Assembly (NCBI GenBank): GCA_903870015.1
Contig: CAIQBE010000048.1
Span: 1-64,000 of the forward strand
Direction: 5' to 3'
DNA from: an uncultured Thiotrichales bacterium
GTDB taxonomy: Bacteria > Pseudomonadota > Gammaproteobacteria > Francisellales > CACEW01
DNA: 64,000 bases
The position numbers and the translations under genes are program-made. A model generated the notes under the pieces. The model saw only the letters and a list, made by a program, of their open reading frames with translations. It was not told the DNA's origin and made no database searches. Positions 1 through 9,002 of the stretch are shown here, in pieces. Position 1 is the stretch's first letter. Each line of letters begins with the position of its first letter.

Positions 1-43
1 TAATTTAAAATTTATATCATCTAATTAAAAATAGGGGCTAAAA

Positions 44-1828
44 TCAACGCCCACGCAAAAACAAAACATCCAATTCCTCCCTCGACCACCGCCTCCAAGT
101 CGGGCGACCGTGATTACATTGATCAATACGCGGTGTATACTCCATGTCTTTGAGTAGTTGATTCATTTGGGTCATGCTTAAGACCTGACCAGCCTGAACT
201 GCGCTATGACAAGCCACTTCTGCTAAGATTTGATCCAAAAAATCATCAGTAGAATTCGATGCCCCTAGTAATTCAAAATCATGAGCCAATTCAGTAAAGA
301 AATGACCTAAATCTGCATCGGCCAGCATCACCGGCACTTCGCGAATTACGATCGATTCTTCGGTGAGCTCATCAATCACAAAGCCTAAATCAGTTAACAA
401 AGAGAGATGTTCTAACAAAATGCCTTTGGCAAAATTTCCTATCTGAACACTCTTAGGCACCAGTAACATTTGTGTCTGCGTCGCAACTTCACGCCAGGTA
501 TTTTTTAGGCGCTCATACAACACCCGTTCATGGGCTGCATGCGCATCAACAATCACAAAACCATCGAAAGTCTCTGCCAAAATGAAGATGTTATGCAATT
601 GTGCCAAGGCTTTGCCAAAACGTAAAGGCTGCTCAGGAACGGCTGTTTCTACAAAATTAAAACTTTTTGGCGTGCAAGATTCTTTGTAAAATTGCTCATG
701 TAAATGCAATTCTTGAGTATTTAACGCTTGCGGTTTTGGATAAGTGAAGGGAATATCCATAGCCGCTGCTGCAACTATGGGTGGTGGCGCCACCACTTCC
801 TCAACCCGGGTTCCCAAAAGACTAACACCTGCCAAAGTTTTTTCAATGCTCGACACCACAAAATCATGCACCAATCGCCCATCACGAAAGCGTACTTCAT
901 TTTTGGTTGGATGCACATTGACATCGACCTGACTTGGTTCAATATCCAAAAACAAAACCAAAGCCGGATGTTTATCACCATACAACACATCCCGATACGC
1001 CTGCTTGATCGCATGATTGATAAACTTATCTTTGACAAAACGGCCATTGACATACACATACTGTAAATCATTACTGGATCGCATCAAAGTCGGTTTGCCA
1101 ATAAAACCATGGCAATGCAAACCCACAGCACTTTGATCAATGCGCAGCATATTATTCACAAAACTCGCCCCACATATTTGGCGCAGGCGCTCTTTTTGTG
1201 TGGCTTCATCCAAGGCTTTGGGTAACTTTAAAATTAACTTATCCTGATGAAATAAAGTAAAGCTAATATCAGGGGCACTTAGAGCAATACGCCGCACCAT
1301 TTCTTCGATATGACCAAATTCGGTATTAACACTTTTCAAAAATTTACGTCGTGCGGGAGTATTAAAAAACAAATCTTTGACCGTAATCGTCGTCCCGCGA
1401 TTTAATTGCGTCGGGGCAATTTTAGGCGGCTCATCTTTGCCTTCCATTTCTAAAACATAGGCAATGTCATGATCCAAAAAACGCGATTTTAAACTAAAGC
1501 GTGATACACTGCTGATACTCGCGAGCGCTTCACCACGAAAGCCCATGGTATTTAAATTCTCAAGATCATCAAGCGAATAGATTTTACTCGTGGCATGGGG
1601 GCTGACGGCTAAAAGCAATTCATCTTTAGGAATGCCTTTGCCATTATCGCTAATGGTAATGCTCTTAACACCGCCCTCTTCAATGCGGATAATAATATCA
1701 TCCGCCCCGGCATCAATACAGTTTTCTAGTAACTCTTTGATAATCGATGCAGGACGCTCAACGACCTCACCCGCAGCAATCTGATTGGCCAAAATTGAAG
1801 GTAAAATTTTAATCGGTTGATGACTCAT
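44..1828 (-). CDS. mutL: DNA mismatch repair protein MutL
   Basis: MutL couples mismatch recognition by MutS to strand incision. The N-terminal GHKL ATPase is clear: the ENCIDAGA helix near residue 36, the DNGKGI loop near 62 and TMGFRGEAL near 95. The C-terminal domain carries a motif close to the MutL endonuclease signature DQHA(X)2E(X)4E, read here as DAHAAHERVLYE near residue 427. It also has an ACHSAV motif near 539 and CNHGRP near 572. This suggests a latent nuclease rather than the MutH-dependent E. coli type, although the Gln-to-Ala change in the metal-binding motif leaves activity open. At 594 residues it is of normal length. It lies 18 bp downstream of tsaE on the same strand and is probably co-transcribed. 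Confidence 0.97.
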   Translation of the reverse strand: MSHQPIKILPSILANQIAAGEVVERPASIIKELLENCIDAGADDIIIRIEEGGVKSITISDNGKGIPKDELLLAVSPHATSKIYSLDDLENLNTMGFRGEALASISSVSRFSLKSRFLDHDIAYVLEMEGKDEPPKIAPTQLNRGTTITVKDLFFNTPARRKFLKSVNTEFGHIEEMVRRIALSAPDISFTLFHQDKLILKLPKALDEATQKERLRQICGASFVNNMLRIDQSAVGLHCHGFIGKPTLMRSSNDLQYVYVNGRFVKDKFINHAIKQAYRDVLYGDKHPALVLFLDIEPSQVDVNVHPTKNEVRFRDGRLVHDFVVSSIEKTLAGVSLLGTRVEEVVAPPPIVAAAAMDIPFTYPKPQALNTQELHLHEQFYKESCTPKSFNFVETAVPEQPLRFGKALAQLHNIFILAETFDGFVIVDAHAAHERVLYERLKNTWREVATQTQMLLVPKSVQIGNFAKGILLEHLSLLTDLGFVIDELTEESIVIREVPVMLADADLGHFFTELAHDFELLGASNSTDDFLDQILAEVACHSAVQAGQVLSMTQMNQLLKDMEYTPRIDQCNHGRPTWRRWSREELDVLFLRGR

Positions 1829-1846
1829 GAAAGCTTAGCAAAAATT

Positions 1847-2278
1847 TTAATAAGCCAATTCTACGGCACGAACCCCATCCGGGAGAAGCGTGAGATGCAC
1901 AATAATATCAGGCTGAACGCCATAAGCCTTTAATTTATCAGGCCACTCTACTAAAAATACTGCAGGCTCACAGAGCAAATCATCCAAACCCAAATGCTCC
2001 AATTCAGCAACATCCTGCAAACGATACAAATCCATGTGATAAATTTTCTGAGTTAATCCTTGATATGGCTCTATCAAAGTATAGGTCGGGCTCTTAACTC
2101 GATCCGTAACGCCTAAGTTTTTTAAAAGATGTTGTGCTAAGGTAGTCTTACCCGTACCAAGATCCCCTTCCAAAAAAACGATCTGTCTTGTAGACTTTTT
2201 TGAAAGCAATTCTTTAAGGTCAAAACTTAAAGTCTCGGTGTCTTTTAGATTAATAAGATTATATCTTTTAAGATTCAT
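1847..2278 (-). CDS. tsaE: tRNA threonylcarbamoyladenosine biosynthesis ATPase TsaE
   Basis: TsaE is the ATPase that works with TsaB, TsaC and TsaD to make t6A37 in ANN-decoding tRNAs. The Walker A loop GDLGTGKTT is near residue 40, followed by the family motifs SPTYTLIEPY and HMDLYRL, and by LVEWPDKL toward the C-terminus. At 143 residues it is slightly shorter than E. coli TsaE (153). It is immediately upstream of mutL, a pairing seen in many gammaproteobacteria. The upstream side is a gene-free region, so it is probably the first gene of a two-gene operon. Confidence 0.95.
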   Translation of the reverse strand: MNLKRYNLINLKDTETLSFDLKELLSKKSTRQIVFLEGDLGTGKTTLAQHLLKNLGVTDRVKSPTYTLIEPYQGLTQKIYHMDLYRLQDVAELEHLGLDDLLCEPAVFLVEWPDKLKAYGVQPDIIVHLTLLPDGVRAVELAY

Positions 2279-2393
2279 TATTACTATATAGGTCGGCTTT
2301 TTCTGTGCATATCTATTGTAACCCAGATTGGGCCAAAGCTGTAGCGAAATGTCATCCTATGGACAAACGGTGCATAAACGGTGGATGAAATGG

Positions 2394-2434
2394 GGATAAC
2401 TTTTTGGCGCGAATCCATACATAAGTTATCCACA
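2394..2434. promoter_or_regulatory. inverted pair of DnaA-box-like sites
   Basis: A perfect DnaA box TTATCCACA lies at 2426-2434. An inverted TTATCCCC-type site lies at 2392-2400. The two form a perfect 9-bp inverted repeat, GGATAACTT at 2394-2402 and AAGTTATCC at 2423-2431. The spacing and orientation suggest a DnaA-binding locus; dnaA, dnaN and gidA are not in view, so an origin is not claimed. Confidence 0.4.
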
Positions 2435-2666
2435 GGTTAGGCACAGGGTTATCATTGAGGAAGTTATGGACTTGGTTCTACAAGTGCTTCAGCACTTAAA
2501 GATGAGACAAAGTAATCGCATACCTTATTTCAGCTTTATCTTTATGACCAAGATGACTTAATGCAAGTTCAGCATAAGATCTAACAGGGGGGCTTTTATT
2601 ATTCAACAGTACTTTTAAATTAGCAAAGACTGCTGCATAACCCAAGAGGCCTCTCTCCGTTCGTCG

Positions 2667-2700
2667 TTCTGGCACCCATGCGCAGCATGGGACGCCAGAA
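2667..2700. repeat. REP-like stem-loop
   Basis: TTCTGGC at 2667-2673 pairs with GCCAGAA at 2694-2700, and CCCATGC at 2675-2681 pairs with GCATGGG at 2685-2691, leaving a 3-nt loop. The stem is GC-rich in an AT-rich setting and resembles dispersed extragenic palindromes. No second copy was seen in this window. Confidence 0.5.
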
Positions 2701-2886
2701 TCCAGGCTTAAATTAACACCTACCTTTGATTTTTTTATGATCTTTTTTATTTAAAGATCAAATTACAAGACGAATGATCACATAGAACAGATGCTATCGA
2801 GATATTCGTGATAAACTATCAATTGACTTAAATATAATTTGCATTGTAATATGTAATTTATTATTTAAAATAAAATAGAAAAGAGT

Positions 2887-3309
2887 ATGTGGTCAAGAGA
2901 TAGGGCTAGATCAGGAAGGCTAGCAGGAGGCCCCTCCGTATTATCAGCAAGACATGTGACTTCTGCTGCACCAGAGCCAAAAACTAGCCCATTACTCACA
3001 CTAAGAAAAGTGGGTGGATGGGGCGCTGGGGATAGTAGCCTAGAATCTGCAGCAAGCGTAAAAATAACGGCAAAAAAAGTACCATCAGCAGATGCACCTA
3101 CAATAACACAAAGAGAAGCAGAATTATCAGTAAGTAATAGAGCATCTGAATCATTATCATCGCGCACAAGAAGAAAATCTAAATTTAGCGGAGCAGGTAA
3201 CGCATTACCAGCACCTACTTTACCCGCTGATGCTTCAGCATTAACCTTTGCAGCAGTATTTCCAACAGATAAAGATGCAGAAAAAGCTGGCAGCACACCA
3301 CATTATTGA
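2887..3309 (+). CDS. hypothetical Ser/Ala-rich low-complexity protein
   Basis: No family recognised. The 140-residue product is rich in Ser, Ala, Pro, Lys and Arg and has no membrane segment. A weak Shine-Dalgarno (AAAAGAG) precedes the ATG. The A-rich third positions (gca, aca, cca) match the style of the small protein at 58316 and the tails of other lineage-specific proteins here. An antisense ORF covers nearly the same span, so coding is not certain; the plus strand is preferred because of its start context and composition. Confidence 0.4.
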   Translation: MWSRDRARSGRLAGGPSVLSARHVTSAAPEPKTSPLLTLRKVGGWGAGDSSLESAASVKITAKKVPSADAPTITQREAELSVSNRASESLSSRTRRKSKFSGAGNALPAPTLPADASALTFAAVFPTDKDAEKAGSTPHY

Positions 3310-3321
3310 GGTAATCCACAC

Positions 3322-3350
3322 TGGCTTATTCCACTAAAATTTTCTATAAT
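3322..3350 (+). promoter_or_regulatory. candidate promoter of the purine operon
   Basis: A perfect -10 TATAAT at 3345-3350 lies 17 bp after a weak -35 TGGCTT at 3322-3327, just ahead of purL. No PurR-type operator (ACGCAAACGTTTGCGT) or purine riboswitch was seen. Confidence 0.45.
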
Positions 3351-3385
3351 GCCGAGGCAATCAAGTCTCTGGTAATTTGAAAATA

Positions 3386-5722
3386 ATGAAATCAGTATTT
3401 AACCCTAGTTTTGATTTTAAAAATTCAGCAAAGGCTGCGGCAGAACAATTTCTGACTGAGCATCGTATTAGCTTAAAAATAGATGAAGCCCTCAAAGTAC
3501 AAGAACTCTTAGGTCGTGCACCAACCCTTTCAGAATGCGTGCTCTGGTCGATTCAAGGTTCGGAGCATTGCTCTTACAAAAGCACACGCATGCATTTAAA
3601 AACGCTACCGACCGATGCGCCTAATGTGATATTAGGTCCGCGCGAAGATGCCGGTGTCGTTGCGGTTGCAACCGATCAACAAGGTCGGCGTTATGGTGTT
3701 GTTGTCAGTCATGAATCGCATAACCACCCTTCACAAATTGTCCCCTATGAAGGCGCAGCGACAGGCGTTGGCGGTAATGTGCGCGATGTTTGTTGCATGG
3801 GTGCAGAAGTCATTGGCGTTGCCGATTGTTTGCGCTTTGGAAATTTAAGCGATGCGCGTACGCATTTTGTGGATGAAGGTGTAGTGTCAGGCATTGCAGG
3901 CTATGGCAATCCATTAGGCATTCCCAATATCGCTGGCGATGTCTATTACGACGATGCTTATCAAGACAATTGCTTAGTGACGGTAGTTACGATTGGTCTT
4001 GTGCGCGAAGATCAACTGATTCATTCTTTTATCCCCAAACATGGCGCGAATTATGATTTAGTCTTAGTGGGTAAACCCACGGACAATAGCGGTTTTGGCG
4101 GTGCCAGTTTTTCATCGTTAACGCTGAATGAAGAAGATCTGGAAGCCAATAAAGGCGCAGTGCAAGAACCCAATGCCTTTTTAGGCCGGCATTTATTAAA
4201 GGCTAATTATGCGCTATTCAAATATTTACAAGAGCATAATTTGATTGATCAGGTAGGCTTTAAAGATCTAGGCGCCGGTGGAATTTCTTGCGCATCGGTT
4301 GAGATTGCTGATGCCGGTGGCTTTGGTGCCGAGATTGATTTAGAAAAAGTGCATGTGGCAATGCAAGACTTAGCCCCACAAGTGATTTTATGCGCGGAAA
4401 CCCAAGAGCGCTATCTTTGGGCCCTACCCCCAGAACTAACCCCGATCGTCTTAAAGCATTACAACGAAATTTTTGATTTACCTAAAGTTTCTCCCGGTGC
4501 ACGCGCCAGCTTAATTGGTAAGGCCAGGACAGATGGCCGCTATGTGGTGTCATTCCATGGCGAAGTCATCGTTGATGCAAAAGCAGAAGATGTCACAAGT
4601 GGCATTCTCTACGATCGTCCGCACGCTCCTGGCAAAAAAGACTTAAGCGAACCTACTATCCCAGAGCAAAATGTAAGTGAAGTCTTACTGAAACTCTTAG
4701 GGCATGAAAATATCGCGGCACGTACCCCGATTTTTGAATGCTATGACAAACAAGTGCAAGGCCGGACTTTGATCGAACGAGGTGTTGCGGCTGCTGGGGT
4801 CTTAACACCTTTTAACGATGACAGCTATCCTCTTGAAATTCAAAACGTTGGTGTTGCGCTCGCGACCTCATCCAATCCTCGCTACGGCAAAATCAGCAGC
4901 TATTGGACGGCCTACAATGCCATTATTGATGCCATGCGCAAAGTGGCTTCAACCGGCGCAAGACCACAAGCCCTCACCGATTGTTTATGCTTTGGTAATC
5001 CCGAAAAACTCGATGTCATGCAAGAAATTATCGATGCAATTAGTGGCTTAAAAGATGCCTGCAATGATGTCGCACTGCAAGAGCATCAAGAAGCACCAAC
5101 ACCGATCATTAGCGGCAATGTCTCGCTGTATAACGAATCAAAAAATCAGCAAGTTCCAGCAAGCCCAATTGTGAGCTGTATTGGTGCGATGAAAGACGCC
5201 AGCTGCACCCTCACCCCAGCATTTAAAGCCACCGGCTCAAAAATTATTATGCTGGGCAAGCGTTTAGATGAATGCGGTGGCAGCGCCTATTATCAATTAT
5301 TCAATGAGTTAGGTAAAAATATTCCTGAACCTAAAGGCGCGGAGGTTGCACATCAACTTTACGCGATTAGTGATTTAGCCGAGGCGAAACTATTAAACGC
5401 CTGCCAAGTCATTAACAATGGCGGTATTGCGGTAGCGTTGGCCCTCATGAGTTTTACCAATCACATTGGCTGTGAAGTAGAAATTCCAGGAGATATAAGC
5501 TTAGCCAAGCGCCTATTTAGCGAAACAGGAGGTTTTGTATTAGAAGTGACGGCAGATAAATTCACGCAAGTTACGCAAATTTTACAAAAGTATAAGATTG
5601 ATTTTGCCGAGATTGGCGTGACCACAACCACGGCAACATTAAAACTCAATCAAGAGATTAAACTTGATTTAGCCACCGCAAAAGCCACATGGCACAATGG
5701 GTTAAGAGCAAAAAGAAATTAA
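3386..5722 (+). CDS. purL: phosphoribosylformylglycinamidine synthase, small PurL subunit
   Basis: PurL is the FGAM synthase catalytic subunit and uses ATP and PurQ-derived ammonia to turn FGAR into FGAM, the fourth step of purine synthesis. About 778 residues, with the family motifs GSEHCSYKST near residue 53, ESHNHPSQI near 111 and a Gly-rich GATGVGG loop. This is the small, multi-subunit form (compare about 740 in Bacillus), not the about 1,300-residue fused PurL usual in gammaproteobacteria. Small PurL needs PurQ and PurS partners; PurQ follows two genes later with a PurS-like tail. A TTG nine bases upstream (3377) is in frame, but the ATG at 3386 is preferred. It heads an eight-gene purine operon. 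Confidence 0.95.
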   Translation: MKSVFNPSFDFKNSAKAAAEQFLTEHRISLKIDEALKVQELLGRAPTLSECVLWSIQGSEHCSYKSTRMHLKTLPTDAPNVILGPREDAGVVAVATDQQGRRYGVVVSHESHNHPSQIVPYEGAATGVGGNVRDVCCMGAEVIGVADCLRFGNLSDARTHFVDEGVVSGIAGYGNPLGIPNIAGDVYYDDAYQDNCLVTVVTIGLVREDQLIHSFIPKHGANYDLVLVGKPTDNSGFGGASFSSLTLNEEDLEANKGAVQEPNAFLGRHLLKANYALFKYLQEHNLIDQVGFKDLGAGGISCASVEIADAGGFGAEIDLEKVHVAMQDLAPQVILCAETQERYLWALPPELTPIVLKHYNEIFDLPKVSPGARASLIGKARTDGRYVVSFHGEVIVDAKAEDVTSGILYDRPHAPGKKDLSEPTIPEQNVSEVLLKLLGHENIAARTPIFECYDKQVQGRTLIERGVAAAGVLTPFNDDSYPLEIQNVGVALATSSNPRYGKISSYWTAYNAIIDAMRKVASTGARPQALTDCLCFGNPEKLDVMQEIIDAISGLKDACNDVALQEHQEAPTPIISGNVSLYNESKNQQVPASPIVSCIGAMKDASCTLTPAFKATGSKIIMLGKRLDECGGSAYYQLFNELGKNIPEPKGAEVAHQLYAISDLAEAKLLNACQVINNGGIAVALALMSFTNHIGCEVEIPGDISLAKRLFSETGGFVLEVTADKFTQVTQILQKYKIDFAEIGVTTTTATLKLNQEIKLDLATAKATWHNGLRAKRN

Positions 5723-5745
5723 TATTCGTTAACAAAGGAACGAAC

Positions 5746-6786
5746 ATGATGAATTACAAAAGCGCTGGCGTCGATATTGATGCCGGCAATGAAGTCGTCA
5801 AACGCATCAAAAAAGGCGTGCAGGAAACTTACAACAAAAATGTGTTAAGTGAATTAGGTGGCTTTGCTGGGCTTTATGATTTAAAGCCTTTGTTTAACGA
5901 ATATATTCATCCGGTATTAGTTCAAAGCATCGATGGCCTAGGCACCAAGCCTGTGGTTGCAAGCCTCATGGGCAAATACGAAAACTTAGGCTTTGATTTA
6001 TTAAGCTCGACTTGTAATGATATTATCGTCTGCGGCGCAAAACCCTTAACCTTGCTTGATTATATCGGCGGCAGCAAAATTAAACCCAATGAAGTCGTGG
6101 CGATTGTTGATAGCATTTCCCGTGCGGCCAAAGCCGTCAATGTTGCGCTCTTAGGCGGAGAAACTGCCGAGATGCCAGGCGTTTATGCGGGTAACGAATA
6201 CGACGTGGTCGGCATTATCACGGGGGTGATTGATAAAAGTAAAATTATCACAGGTAAAAATATCAAACCTGGAGATACGGTATTAGCCTTTGGTTCGAGC
6301 GGCTTACATACCAATGGCTATTCTTTGGCACGCAAGCTTTGCTTTGATATTGCCGGTTGGAACGTCAATGATGTCATCAGTGATTTTAAAGGCAAAGTCG
6401 GCGACACTTTACTTGAACCCCATATTAACTATACGTTACCGGTATTAGAATTAGTTAAACGTAATTTCCCCATCCACGGCATGGCGCATATTACGGGTGG
6501 TGGTGTGCTCGAAAATATTCCGCGCGTATTGCCTGATGATTGCGCCGTTGAATTAGAATTAGGCTCATGGCCAATTCTGCCGATTTTCCAAGCCTTGGTC
6601 AATTTAGGCAAGCTCCCCAAAGAAGAAGCCTATCGTACGTTTAACATGGGCATTGGCTATGTCATGATTGTAGATGCAAGCGCAGTGGCCGAAATTAAGC
6701 AAACCATCCGCGCACAATTTACCGAATTTAAACTCTACGAAATTGGTAAAGTGGTCAAAGGTGAACCCAAGGTGTTGCTCAAATGA
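5746..6786 (+). CDS. purM: phosphoribosylformylglycinamidine cyclo-ligase (AIR synthetase)
   Basis: PurM closes FGAM to AIR using ATP. The start at 5746 gives 346 residues, close to E. coli PurM (345), and begins with the family N-terminus YKSAGVDIDAG. A Shine-Dalgarno AGGA lies about 8 bases upstream. A longer in-frame extension to 5689 would overlap purL and adds non-conserved residues. Other motifs are QSIDGLGTKP, the LLGGETAEMPG segment and HITGGGVLENIPR. The stop overlaps the purQ start (ATGA), which suggests translational coupling. Confidence 0.97.
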   Translation: MMNYKSAGVDIDAGNEVVKRIKKGVQETYNKNVLSELGGFAGLYDLKPLFNEYIHPVLVQSIDGLGTKPVVASLMGKYENLGFDLLSSTCNDIIVCGAKPLTLLDYIGGSKIKPNEVVAIVDSISRAAKAVNVALLGGETAEMPGVYAGNEYDVVGIITGVIDKSKIITGKNIKPGDTVLAFGSSGLHTNGYSLARKLCFDIAGWNVNDVISDFKGKVGDTLLEPHINYTLPVLELVKRNFPIHGMAHITGGGVLENIPRVLPDDCAVELELGSWPILPIFQALVNLGKLPKEEAYRTFNMGIGYVMIVDASAVAEIKQTIRAQFTEFKLYEIGKVVKGEPKVLLK

Positions 6787-8048
6787 AAGTAGCCGTCATT
6801 CAATTTCCAGGATCTAATTGCGAGCGTGAAACTATTTTGGCGCTAAAACGCGCGGGTTTAGAATCTGAAGCCGTTTTATGGAATGCTGATTATGACAAAC
6901 TTAAAAAATTTTCCGCCTATATTTTGATTGGCGGTTTTTCTTATGAAGATCGCGTACGTTCAGGTTTAATTGCCTCGATGGATCCCTTAATGAAAGTATT
7001 AAGTGCTGAGGCCAAAACGGGCAAAGCCATTTTAGGCATTTGTAATGGCGCTCAGATTTTGGTGGAAAGTGGCTTGGTACCAGGTTTGCCTGATAATACC
7101 GTGGCCATGGCTTTAGCGCATAACAAGCGCATCTTAAAGGGCAAATTAGTCGGCACAGGGTTTTATAACACCTGGATCAACATCAAGGCCAGTCATGCCA
7201 ATCCCAACAATGCCTTTTCAAGCGAGGCCTTGGTCAATACTCCCATGCACATTCCCATGGCGCACGGCGAGGGGCGCTTTATGTTGGCCCCAGAGTTATA
7301 TGAAGCCTTAAAAAAAACCGATGCGGTGTTTTATTATTACTGCGATGACAGTGGTGCAATTGTTTCAGAATTTCCAGTGAATCCCAATGGCACCGCCTAT
7401 AATCTTGCCGGCATTAGTAACGCCCAGGGTAATGTCCTAGCCCTGATGCCCCATCCAGAACGCACCCCCACAGGCGATGGTTTGTTTTTGGCATTAAAAG
7501 CCTATTTACAGCGCGCGCCTAATAAGCCCTTAAGTACTGCAACGCTGAATTACACACCGCCCAAACTAACCTTTGCACCTTATGAGGTGGATGAAAGCGC
7601 CCTGCATTATTGGGTCGGCTTAAATATTCACGATAATGAAGCATTATCGCTTGAGAGCAGTTTGCAAATGCAAGGTTTGAATTTACGGCTTAAGCGCTAC
7701 ACCCATTGGCAAATTAATTGTAAGCAAGGTATTGATCCTAAAGCCTTTGAGCCAAAGATCAAAGACAGCGATTTTATTTTTAATCCCAAAAAAGAATACA
7801 CACAAACACTCACGCAGATTAAAGCTAAAGGCAAAAAAGTTTATATCATCAGGCCCTTGGAAGATGAAATGGCGCTGCATAAACAAAATTTATTGCAGGA
7901 CGAGCTAAAGCTTGACGTCACCCAAGTGCTGCGCGAAACAGTCTGGGTCATCGATGCTGATGAAAAAGATCTGTCAGAAATACTGCAACAATTAGAACAA
8001 CGGCCGATTTTTGGTAATCCCTTATCTCACCAAGGCTTTCAACTATGA
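6783..8048 (+). CDS. purQ: FGAM synthase glutaminase PurQ with C-terminal PurS-like extension
   Basis: Residues 1-245 are a class I glutamine amidotransferase of the PurQ type. The nucleophile is Cys87 in GICNGAQ and the His-Glu pair is H224/E226 in MPHPE; it releases ammonia for PurL. The protein is 421 residues, while PurQ is normally about 230. The tail (about 250-421) ends with a segment resembling PurS: KVYIIRPLEDE near 352 as the first strand, then VTQVLRETVWVID near 379, and a final NPLSHQGF that lines up with PurS NPVIEDY. Residues about 272-345 may be a more diverged first PurS-like half, as in the tandem PurS-like domain of large PurL. No separate purS was found in the operon, which supports a fused PurS role. 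The fusion reading is inference from motif alignment by eye. Confidence 0.9.
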   Translation: MKVAVIQFPGSNCERETILALKRAGLESEAVLWNADYDKLKKFSAYILIGGFSYEDRVRSGLIASMDPLMKVLSAEAKTGKAILGICNGAQILVESGLVPGLPDNTVAMALAHNKRILKGKLVGTGFYNTWINIKASHANPNNAFSSEALVNTPMHIPMAHGEGRFMLAPELYEALKKTDAVFYYYCDDSGAIVSEFPVNPNGTAYNLAGISNAQGNVLALMPHPERTPTGDGLFLALKAYLQRAPNKPLSTATLNYTPPKLTFAPYEVDESALHYWVGLNIHDNEALSLESSLQMQGLNLRLKRYTHWQINCKQGIDPKAFEPKIKDSDFIFNPKKEYTQTLTQIKAKGKKVYIIRPLEDEMALHKQNLLQDELKLDVTQVLRETVWVIDADEKDLSEILQQLEQRPIFGNPLSHQGFQL

Positions 8049-8992
8049 CGCCAGAACCCTTTATATTTGAGGATGTTTATGGTGAAACCTGTCTTAAAGA
8101 CACCTATTTACCCTGGCCCAAATATCAGGGCAAAGTGCGCGATATTTATGATCAGGGCGAGCAATTATTACTGATCAGCACCGATCGTTTAAGTGCCTTT
8201 GATCGGGCGATTGCCTTGATTCCTCATAAAGGGGATGTATTAAACCAGCTCTCGGCTTGGTGGTTTAAAGAAACCGAACACATCATTGCCAATCATATGT
8301 TAGATGTCCCAGCACCACCGGCCATGAGGGTGAAAAAGTGCCAGCCGCTGGCGATCGAGATGGTCGTGCGGGGTTACATTACCGGGTCAACCAATACGTC
8401 ACTGTGGACGCTTTATAATAGCGGTCAGCGCGAATTTTTTGGTGTGACGCTTCCTGATGGCGTGCAAAAAAATACCCGCTTAGCAAAGCCTATGCTAACG
8501 CCTACGAGTAAATCCAAAGACCATGATGAGCCGCTGGAACTTATCGATATTCAAAATATTCCGCATATGACTCCAAAATTATGGGAACAAATGAGTACGG
8601 CCGCGTTAAGCTTATTTGAGTTTGCAAGTGAACGTTTGTGGCAACAAGGCTTAATTATGGCTGATACCAAATATGAGTTTGGCTTAGATGTCGATGGCAA
8701 GTTAGTCTTGATTGATGAAGTGCATACACCTGATTCTAGTCGCTATTGGGAAGTGAATGACTGGGAAAATGCCTTAAAAACTGCTCGTGAGCCAAAAAGT
8801 TTTGATAAAGAATTGCTTCGTTTATGGTATAAGTCCAATAGTAATCCCTACGAAGATAAAATTTTACCCGTGGCGCCAGAAGCGTTAGTGCGGGAAGTGA
8901 GTGGGCGCTATGCAGCGTTATACCAAAAGTTAACGGGTGAGCTAGTCCCATTCAGTGCATTAGCAACGCTGTCAAAATTATTGCAGTCATAA
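8045..8992 (+). CDS. purC: SAICAR synthetase (long form)
   Basis: PurC joins aspartate to CAIR to give SAICAR, using ATP. The 315-residue product starts with the ATP-binding GKVRDIYD motif and contains STDRLSAFD, VRGYITGST and TPTSKSKDHDEP, and ends with LIDEVHTPDSSRYW. It is the longer form of the enzyme (E. coli PurC is 237), with the extra segments seen in yeast-like PurC. It overlaps purQ by four bases (ATGA), so translation is probably coupled. Ten bases separate it from purF. Confidence 0.96.
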   Translation: MTPEPFIFEDVYGETCLKDTYLPWPKYQGKVRDIYDQGEQLLLISTDRLSAFDRAIALIPHKGDVLNQLSAWWFKETEHIIANHMLDVPAPPAMRVKKCQPLAIEMVVRGYITGSTNTSLWTLYNSGQREFFGVTLPDGVQKNTRLAKPMLTPTSKSKDHDEPLELIDIQNIPHMTPKLWEQMSTAALSLFEFASERLWQQGLIMADTKYEFGLDVDGKLVLIDEVHTPDSSRYWEVNDWENALKTAREPKSFDKELLRLWYKSNSNPYEDKILPVAPEALVREVSGRYAALYQKLTGELVPFSALATLSKLLQS

Positions 8993-9002
8993 GGAAACGC
9001 AT

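Larger units (their letters stand above)
2279..2886. other. gene-free stretch between tsaE and a small ORF
   Basis: About 600 bp with no convincing coding region. It contains the DnaA-box-like inverted pair at 2394-2434 and a strong stem-loop at 2667-2700. The rest is AT-rich, with no recognisable RNA gene. Confidence 0.6.

Noticed and set aside
728..1071. ORFs within mutL on both strands
   Set aside because: Shadows of the conserved MutL frame, with no start signals or homology.
2279..2460. Chromosomal origin oriC
   Set aside because: Only two DnaA-box-like sites and no dnaA, dnaN, gidA or AT-rich 13-mers.
2865..3296. Minus-strand ORF antisense to the Ser/Ala-rich gene
   Set aside because: It overlaps the plus-strand frame almost fully, lacks a good ribosome site and has no family resemblance. 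The plus frame has better start context.
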